Of a stretch of DNA of 64,000 nucleotides, positions 58,381 through 64,000 are shown piece by piece. The stretch is from VXYL01 sp965203685 (GTDB taxonomy: Bacteria; Pseudomonadota; Gammaproteobacteria; Pseudomonadales; Azotimanducaceae): positions 5,785,484 to 5,849,483 of the forward strand of contig OZ241908.1 in assembly GCA_965203685.1 (NCBI GenBank), read 5' to 3'. The notes under the pieces are model-generated. The model made no database searches. It was not told where the DNA came from and saw nothing but the letters and a program-made list of their open reading frames with translations. A program made the translations under genes and the position numbers. Every line of letters begins with the position of its first letter. Within the stretch, counting starts at the first letter, position 1.

Positions 58381-59514
58381 ATGGCGGTAGCGATCTTCCT
58401 TCTGGTCCTCGTGGTCGGATCGGTGGTGTTCACGTTCGTGAGCCCGTGGTGGTTCACGGACATCGCCTCCAACTGGGGCACCATCGACACGACGGTGCTG
58501 ATCACGTTCTGGGTCTGCGGCGTGGTCTTCGTGGCCGTCGGCCTGTTCATGGCCTATTCGACGTGGAAGTTCCGTCACCGCGAGGACTCCCGGGCGGAAT
58601 ACGAGCCGGAGAACTCGCGTCTCGAGTGGATCCTGACCATTGTCACGACCGTCGGCGTCGCGCTGATGCTGGCACCCGGACTGATCGTTTGGGAGGACTA
58701 CGTCAACGTCCCGGACGATGCGCAGGAGTTCGAGGTGCTGGCCAAGCAGTGGACCTGGGCCTTCCGCTTCCCCGGCGAAGACGGCAAGTTCGGCACCGTT
58801 CATGTCCGCAACATCAACGTCGACAACCCGTTCGGCATGAACCCGGACGACCCCAACGGCGCCGACGACATCTTGGTCAACCGCAACGAGGTGCACCTGC
58901 CGCTCAACCAGCCCTTCAAGGCCCTGTTGCGCTCGAACGACGTTCTGCACGACTTCTGGGTCCCGGAGATCCGCGCCAAGATGGACGCGGTGCCCGGCAT
59001 GATCACCTACTTCTGGTTCGAACCGACCAAGGTCGGCAAGTACGACATTCTCTGCGCCGAACTGTGCGGGCGGGGCCACTACACCATGCGTGGCGAGTTC
59101 TACATCGACACCCAGGAGGACTTCGATGACTGGCTCGCGGCGCAGCCGACCTGGGAACAGATGCAGGCGGGCATCGAGCCCAAGGTCTACAGCGCCTTGG
59201 CGCGCCGCGGCCGCGAGGTCGCCGACAACCAGGGCTGTTTCGCTTGCCACTCGCTGGACGGCAGCCAGGTCGTCGGGCCGACGTGGCAGGGCCTTTGGGG
59301 CAGTGCTCGCCAGTTGACCGACGGCTCGAGCGTGACCGCCGACGAGCCTTACATCATCGAGTCCATCCGCGAGCCCGCGGTGCAGTTGGTCGAAGGCTTC
59401 GCGCCGGTGATGATCCCGTACGGCGAGGACTTGGTCTCGGACGACGACCTGGAGGCCTTGGTCGCCTACTTGCGAGAGGAAACCTCCCCCCAAGAGGAAG
59501 CTGCCGAGGAGTGA
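58381..59514 (+). CDS. coxB: Cytochrome c oxidase subunit II with fused cytochrome c (caa3 type)
   Basis: A 377-residue subunit. Two N-terminal helices (residues 1-20, 36-60) anchor it. The CuA site is H190, C225, E227, C229, H233 and M236 (LCAELCGRGHYTM). After residue 275 a cytochrome c domain begins: heme-binding C286-F-A-C289-H290 and axial M344 in APVMIPYGED. It takes electrons from a donor and passes them to subunit I. First gene of the II-I-III-IV set; upstream 58168-58380 has no gene. Confidence 0.96.
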   Translation: MAVAIFLLVLVVGSVVFTFVSPWWFTDIASNWGTIDTTVLITFWVCGVVFVAVGLFMAYSTWKFRHREDSRAEYEPENSRLEWILTIVTTVGVALMLAPGLIVWEDYVNVPDDAQEFEVLAKQWTWAFRFPGEDGKFGTVHVRNINVDNPFGMNPDDPNGADDILVNRNEVHLPLNQPFKALLRSNDVLHDFWVPEIRAKMDAVPGMITYFWFEPTKVGKYDILCAELCGRGHYTMRGEFYIDTQEDFDDWLAAQPTWEQMQAGIEPKVYSALARRGREVADNQGCFACHSLDGSQVVGPTWQGLWGSARQLTDGSSVTADEPYIIESIREPAVQLVEGFAPVMIPYGEDLVSDDDLEALVAYLREETSPQEEAAEE

Positions 59515-59577
59515 TGGGGACGGCAGTACGCCTCCCGATTCGCTTACACTACTGACCCGGAGTTAAGGGAATTTTTC

Positions 59578-61335
59578 ATGGCACAGGCTGAAATCCCGTA
59601 TCAGGAGTCGATGGAGCTTCATCACCCGCATAGCTGGGTGACGAAGTACTGGTACAGCCAGGACCACAAGGTGATCGCCGTTCAGTACGGCATCACGGCG
59701 ATGGCGGTCGGGCTCGTGGCGCTCGTGCTGTCGTGGATCATGCGCATGCAGATCGGCTTCCCCGAGACCGGCGCGGCGTGGGGTATCACACCGGACCTCT
59801 ACTACCAGTCCATCACCATGCACGGCATGATCATGGTGATCTACCTGCTGACGGCGTTCCTGCTCGGCAGCTTCGGCAACTACCTGATTCCCTTGATGTT
59901 GGGGGCGCGGGACATGGTGTTCCCGTTCGTCAACATGATCAGCTACCACGTCTACCTGCTGTCCGTCATCGTGCTGCTGCTGGGCTACTTCCTACCCGGC
60001 GGTCCGACCGGCGCGGGATGGACCTTGTATCCACCGCAGGCGATCTTGAGCGGCACCCCGGGTGTCGATTGGGGGATCATCACGATGCTCGGGTCGCTCG
60101 CGATCTTCATCGTCGCGTTCACGATGGGCGGTCTGAACTACGTCACCACCATTCTCCAGGCTCGCACGCGGGGCATGACGCTGATGCGCATGCCGCTGTC
60201 GGTGTGGGGCATCTTCGCCGCTACGGTGCTTGGCCTCTTGGCGTTCCCGGCGCTGTTCGTGAGCGCCGTCATGATGCTGCTCGACAAGCTTATCCACACC
60301 AGCTTCTTCATGCCCGCCATCGCGTCGGCCTTCGACGCCGCGGCCGGTCAGTACGAGGGTGGCAGCCCGCTCCTGTTCCAGCATCTCTTCTGGTTCTTCG
60401 GCCACCCCGAGGTGTACATCGTCGCGCTGCCGGCGTTCGGCGTGGTCTCCGACCTGCTCTCCGTCCACGCGCGCAAGAACATCTTCGGCTACCGCATGAT
60501 GGTCTGGGCCATCGTCGCCATCGGCGTGCTGTCGTTCATCGTCTGGGCGCACCACATGTACGTGGCGGGCATGCACCCGTACTTCGGCTTCTTCTTCGCC
60601 ACCACGACGCTGATCATCGCGGTGCCGACCGCCATCAAGGTCTACAACTGGACCATCACCCTGTGGCGGGCGAACATCAAGTTCACGGTGCCGATGCTGT
60701 TCGCGATCTCCTTCGTCATCACCTTCGTGGTCGGCGGCCTGACGGGTCTCTTCCTCGGCAACGTGATCGTCGACGTGCCGCTTTCAGACACCTACTTCGT
60801 GGTGGCGCACTTCCACATGGTGATGGGAGTCTCGCCGATCCTGGTCATCTTCGGCGGCATCTACCACTGGTATCCGAAGATCACCGGCCGCATGCTGAAC
60901 GACACGATCGGCAAGTGGCACTTCTGGGTCACAGCCATCGGCACGTACCTGATCTACTTCCCGATGCACTACCTCGGCTTCGTGGGCGTACCGCGCCGCT
61001 ACTACGACAATGTCCTCGCCTCGGGTGGCGAGTCGGCCTTCTACCCGGAAAGCGCGGCGATCTTGAACGCGGGCATCTCGTTTACCGCCTTCGTCGTCGG
61101 AGCATTCCAGTTGCTGTTCGTCTACAACCTGATCGTGAGCTACTGGCGCGGCAAGGAATCGGGCCCCAATCCCTGGGGTGCGACGTCCCTCGAGTGGCGT
61201 ACGCCACAGACGCCGCCGATTCACGGCAACTGGGGCGATGAGCTACCGACGGTCCACCGCTGGGCCTACGACTTCAGCGTGCCGGGGGCAAAAGAGGACT
61301 TCATCCCGCAGGACGTGCCGCGCCAGGCATCCTGA
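59578..61335 (+). CDS. coxA: Cytochrome c oxidase subunit I
   Basis: A 585-residue, 12-helix catalytic subunit. Heme a ligands H82 and H413, heme a3 ligand H411, CuB ligands H276, H325 and H326. GHPEVYIV gives Tyr280 cross-linked to His276, and E278 for the D channel. D112 in GARDMVFP and N101 form the D-channel entry; K354 in TAIKVYNW is the K-channel lysine. So it is an A1-type, fully proton-pumping oxidase. ATG at 59578 is 63 bases after coxB. Confidence 0.97.
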   Translation: MAQAEIPYQESMELHHPHSWVTKYWYSQDHKVIAVQYGITAMAVGLVALVLSWIMRMQIGFPETGAAWGITPDLYYQSITMHGMIMVIYLLTAFLLGSFGNYLIPLMLGARDMVFPFVNMISYHVYLLSVIVLLLGYFLPGGPTGAGWTLYPPQAILSGTPGVDWGIITMLGSLAIFIVAFTMGGLNYVTTILQARTRGMTLMRMPLSVWGIFAATVLGLLAFPALFVSAVMMLLDKLIHTSFFMPAIASAFDAAAGQYEGGSPLLFQHLFWFFGHPEVYIVALPAFGVVSDLLSVHARKNIFGYRMMVWAIVAIGVLSFIVWAHHMYVAGMHPYFGFFFATTTLIIAVPTAIKVYNWTITLWRANIKFTVPMLFAISFVITFVVGGLTGLFLGNVIVDVPLSDTYFVVAHFHMVMGVSPILVIFGGIYHWYPKITGRMLNDTIGKWHFWVTAIGTYLIYFPMHYLGFVGVPRRYYDNVLASGGESAFYPESAAILNAGISFTAFVVGAFQLLFVYNLIVSYWRGKESGPNPWGATSLEWRTPQTPPIHGNWGDELPTVHRWAYDFSVPGAKEDFIPQDVPRQAS

Positions 61336-61370
61336 ATCGGGCCAAGCAAGCTTTAAGGAAACGTTAGACG

Positions 61371-62030
61371 ATGGCGGAAGCATCGGCGGGCCACGCCACG
61401 ATCATCCAGGACTGGGCCTCGGACGTCACCACGTTCAAGGGGGTGCCGTGGGGGAAGGCCATGATGTGGATCTTCCTCCTCTCGGACACGTTCATCTTCT
61501 CGATCTTCCTGACGAGTTACATGACGGTGCGGGCGACCGCCGCCGAGCCGTGGCCGAACGCCTCCGAGGTGTTCTCGCTGATGGCATTCGGCCACTCGGT
61601 ACCGCTGCTCTTGATCGCCATCATGACCTTCGATCTGATCACGTCGAGCGGCACGATGGCGCTCGCCGTGAACTACGGCTATCGGCGCGACAAGCGCAAG
61701 GCGATTCTCTTCATCTGCGCCACGGCCTTCTTCGGTGCCGTTTTCGTTGGCATGCAGATGTTCGAGTGGTACAAGCTAATCAGCGAGGGCGTGAGGCCTT
61801 GGGGCAACCCGTGGGGTGCGGCGCAGTTCGGCTCCTGCTTCTTCATGATCACGGGCTTCCACGGGTTGCACGTCTCCGCGGGCGTGGTGTATCTGTTGAT
61901 CATCGCCTGGCGCTTGCACAAGGGGGTCTACGACAAGACGAACTTCGAGATCGTCGAGATCGTCGGCCTCTACTGGCACTTCGTGGACCTCGTGTGGGTC
62001 TTCATCTTCGCTTTCTTCTACCTGTGGTGA
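61371..62030 (+). CDS. coxC: Cytochrome c oxidase subunit III
   Basis: A 219-residue heme-copper oxidase subunit III. PWGKAMMWIFLLSDTFIFSI, then FLTSYMTVR and GFHGLHVSAGVVYLLIIAWR are family signatures, with Glu and His of helix III and VI, and VGLYWHFVDLVWVFIFAFFY at the end. Five to seven helices. It stabilises proton uptake in subunit I. ATG at 61371 follows 35 bases after coxA. Confidence 0.95.
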   Translation: MAEASAGHATIIQDWASDVTTFKGVPWGKAMMWIFLLSDTFIFSIFLTSYMTVRATAAEPWPNASEVFSLMAFGHSVPLLLIAIMTFDLITSSGTMALAVNYGYRRDKRKAILFICATAFFGAVFVGMQMFEWYKLISEGVRPWGNPWGAAQFGSCFFMITGFHGLHVSAGVVYLLIIAWRLHKGVYDKTNFEIVEIVGLYWHFVDLVWVFIFAFFYLW

Positions 62031-62046
62031 CGGAGGGACCAACGAC

Positions 62047-62400
62047 GTGGCATCCGAAGTAGGCCAGCAACACCCGCTAACCCTGTATTTCTGGATATGG
62101 GGGCTGCTGTTCGTCGTCAGTGGGGCGTCCTACGCCACGGACTTCATGGAAGCCGGATACCTGCGCTGGTTCCTGATCCTCGCCTTCATGCTAATCAAGG
62201 CCGGCTATATCGTGGCCATCTTCATGCACCTCAAGTACGAACGCTGGGCGCTCATCTACGCACTTCTGCTGCCCCCCGTGGTTATCTTGGTGCTGGTGTA
62301 CCTGATGGCCACGGAAGCGGACTACACGTGGCTGACGCGCGTCGTGTATTTCGGTGATGATCCCTATCCGGCACGCGCGCCCATGCCAGGCGCCCACTGA
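62047..62400 (+). CDS. Prokaryotic cytochrome c oxidase subunit IV
   Basis: A 117-residue small subunit, start GTG at 62047, 16 bases after coxC. Three helices are seen: LYFWIWGLLFVVSGASYATD, RWFLILAFMLIKAGYIVAIF and YALLLPPVVILVLVYLMATE, with HLKYERW between, matching the subunit IV family of caa3 oxidases. A further gene begins inside its 3' end. Confidence 0.88.
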   Translation: MASEVGQQHPLTLYFWIWGLLFVVSGASYATDFMEAGYLRWFLILAFMLIKAGYIVAIFMHLKYERWALIYALLLPPVVILVLVYLMATEADYTWLTRVVYFGDDPYPARAPMPGAH

Positions 62401-64000
62401 CGCGGTTCCGGGTGGCATCTCCGACGCCGCCCGATTCCTGATCGAAGTTTGGGCGGCGTTGCGCCGCCTTTGCCGTTCCCGAACGTGCCAGGTTCTCGTC
62501 GCCGCGGGGTTGCTCAACCTCGCCGGAGGACTGGTCTTCGGTCTCGGCGGCACGGTTCCGACCACGCGTGTCCTCCTGGACGTCATCTATGCCAACTTCG
62601 CCATGGCCGTTTGGGCGCTCGCCATCTACGCGGGTGGCGCGCCTGCGGCCCTGAGCGGTCGGCGACTGGCGGCTGACGCGACCGCCGTCGTCGTGACGGT
62701 GTTGGTCGCCTTCTTCCTCGCGGGATCGATTGCCGTCGTCTATCAACTCGCGCGGGGGCTGGCCGACATCGAGTGGGGCGTCTATGGCCACGGGCTGGTC
62801 TTCAACCTTGGCTGGAACGCCTGCCACCTGGCCATTCTGGCCGTCTGCTTCCACCGCGCGGTGTCGCGGCGTTGGATCGCCGCGACAGCGACCTGCGTCG
62901 TCTATATCACCACCAATCTTGCCTTCGACCACGATCTGCTGCGTTTCGGTGCGCCGATCGATCCTTGGTCGGACATCGGCGGCTACGGTGCCAGCTTCGG
63001 CCCGCACCTGGCACTCGGCATCTATTGGACCGGACTGTGCTTCGCGCTGCTCGCGGGCGTTCATCTCCTGGGCACGACGTCGTTCGAAGAGTTGCGTCGC
63101 CGTCTGACACCTGCCGTCGCCGCCTGCGGCTGGGGTGGCGTGGTCATCTCCCTGGTGAGCGGTGCTTGGATGTTGTCCTGGCCGCCAACCGTGGCGGTGA
63201 ACGAAATCGCGCCGGCTGTGTTGCAGCCGGTCTACTCCCGCTTGGATCTGAGTGTCGAAATCCACCCAGAGGACGGCTGGGTGCGCAGCCGGGGCTCGAC
63301 GATCCTCGTGAACCCCCACGACGTCCCCATCGCCGACCTCCACTTCGCGCCGCCACCGCAGTTGACGGTCGAGTCCATGTCCCTGACTGGCGAGTTGCTC
63401 ACCCCGACCCCGGGGAACTCGATCCGCAGCTACCGGCTGAACCGGCCCCTCGAGCCGCATGAGACGCTCAAGATCGACTTCGACTTCAAGAGTCCGCCGG
63501 GCGTCACGTTCCCCGGCGTGCTCCCCAATGGGACCGTTCTCCGCACCGTGGACGTCCTGCCGAGCCTCGGCTCGACCGATCCAGCGACGTTCTTCGCGAC
63601 GGCGCCACCAGCGGCGTTCCGAGTCCGCCTGGGTACGTCGCTCGACCAGGTTGCCGTCGCGCCGGGGTTGGTGACCCGAGAGTGGAAGGAGAACGGGTCG
63701 CGGTACTTCGAGTACCAAACCCGGAAACCGATCCGGCCATTGGTGACGTTCCACTCCGGGCGTTTCGCCTTGGCGCGCGACTCGAGCGCCGACATACCCA
63801 TCGAGGTCTACCACCATCCGGCTCACGCATCTGCGGTGGCTGGAATGTTCGTCCATGGCCAAGCCCGCCTTGAGGCGCTGCCGGGCGCCGGCTTTCCGCA
63901 CCCGCAACTGCGCATCGTCGAAGTCCCGGACTTGCGACACGCCGTGCGACCGCCGGGGCTACTCGGCTTCCAATGGCGTCGCGCCGCGGCGAAACCGGGC
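62357..64000 (+). CDS. Large membrane protein, M1-peptidase/ABC-permease-like (3' end outside window)
   Basis: At least 548 residues, open to the window edge. The ATG at 62357 lies 44 bases inside the subunit IV gene in another frame. About six hydrophobic spans come first: RTCQVLVAAGLLNLAGGLVF onward to VISLVSGAWMLSW at about residue 270. A periplasmic part follows, with SRLDLSVEIHPEDGWVRSRG, YRLNRPLEPHETLKIDFDF, PNGTVLRTVDVLPSLG and HPQLRIVEVPDL, the layout of proteins that join an ABC-2-type permease to an M1-like aminopeptidase domain. The zinc motif would lie beyond the edge. Relation to the oxidase is unknown. Confidence 0.75.
   Translation, partial: MIPIRHARPCQAPTDAVPGGISDAARFLIEVWAALRRLCRSRTCQVLVAAGLLNLAGGLVFGLGGTVPTTRVLLDVIYANFAMAVWALAIYAGGAPAALSGRRLAADATAVVVTVLVAFFLAGSIAVVYQLARGLADIEWGVYGHGLVFNLGWNACHLAILAVCFHRAVSRRWIAATATCVVYITTNLAFDHDLLRFGAPIDPWSDIGGYGASFGPHLALGIYWTGLCFALLAGVHLLGTTSFEELRRRLTPAVAACGWGGVVISLVSGAWMLSWPPTVAVNEIAPAVLQPVYSRLDLSVEIHPEDGWVRSRGSTILVNPHDVPIADLHFAPPPQLTVESMSLTGELLTPTPGNSIRSYRLNRPLEPHETLKIDFDFKSPPGVTFPGVLPNGTVLRTVDVLPSLGSTDPATFFATAPPAAFRVRLGTSLDQVAVAPGLVTREWKENGSRYFEYQTRKPIRPLVTFHSGRFALARDSSADIPIEVYHHPAHASAVAGMFVHGQARLEALPGAGFPHPQLRIVEVPDLRHAVRPPGLLGFQWRRAAAKPG

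Noticed and set aside
62282..63940. A 552-codon open frame on the minus strand at the right end
   Set aside because: It is antisense to the M1/permease-like gene, whose frame shows clear membrane spans and family blocks.

Overview
This 64 kb window is ordinary, densely coded, high-GC bacterial chromosome. It has about 64 protein genes, most with gaps under 100 bases, and I see no rRNA, tRNA, CRISPR array, phage gene or transposase. The block yciO-trpS-scpA-scpB-rluB (34.5-38.8 kb) is the gammaproteobacterial arrangement familiar from Pseudomonas-like genomes. FabV, a C13 peptidase beside yciO, and a caa3-type oxidase fit that placement. PhyH and TauD dioxygenases, a Rieske oxygenase, CaiB/BaiF CoA-transferases, a sulfatase, a PQQ-type dehydrogenase and many toxin-antitoxin modules resemble uncultured marine or sponge-associated Gammaproteobacteria. 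That ecological placement is inference only.

Layout. 0-7 kb: a cut-off antitoxin-like gene with a nucleotidyltransferase, then a catabolic cluster (HpcH/HpaI aldolase, Rieske oxygenase, GNAT acetyltransferase, two overlapping CoA-transferases) and a beta-propeller phytase lipoprotein. 7-14 kb: a DUF4160/DUF2442 pair and a cus-type copper/silver efflux operon (small His-rich protein, cusC, cusB, cusA). 14-17.7 kb: an SRPBCC protein, a membrane protein, and an sqdB-sqdD-like pair for sulfoquinovose transfer. 17.7-19 kb: a decayed AlbA_2/RecG-like pseudogene and a parDE module. 19-26.5 kb: epimerase, AzgA-like purine permease, 5'-3' exonuclease, PhyH dioxygenase, a MATE-amidase-phosphotransferase operon and a VOC protein. 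26.5-32.4 kb: an addAB-like helicase-nuclease pair. 32.4-40.1 kb: cupin, aldo/keto reductase, then the conserved housekeeping block ending in a C13 peptidase. 40-49.7 kb: TauD dioxygenase, GPH symporter, ankyrin protein, a PQQ-type dehydrogenase with six VCBS/FG-GAP-like repeats, GyrI-like protein, fabV, VanZ-like protein and a secreted thioredoxin pair. 49.7-53.5 kb: an Xre/MbcA-RES module, VOC protein, methyltransferase and MFS exporter. 53.5-56 kb: lactonase and sulfatase. 56-57.5 kb: a repeat cluster and two small toxin-antitoxin modules, one with a broken toxin. 57.5-64 kb: an aquaporin, the caa3 oxidase genes II-I-III-IV, and the first part of a large M1/ABC-permease-like membrane protein cut by the window end.

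The most distinctive non-genic signal is a family of imperfect palindromes, GGTACGCGG[A/G]C...GTCCGCAT-like, at seven places. Units are often paired head to head like REP/BIME elements. One pair lies in frame inside the N-terminus of the AddA-like helicase, and one unit exactly fills the gap between two convergent stop codons. A second repeat, 24 identical bases, brackets the 1.2 kb toxin-antitoxin region before the aquaporin gene. No single locus is clearly a new biological system. The strongest candidates for follow-up are the repeat family, the bracketed toxin-antitoxin segment and the sulfoquinovose pair.
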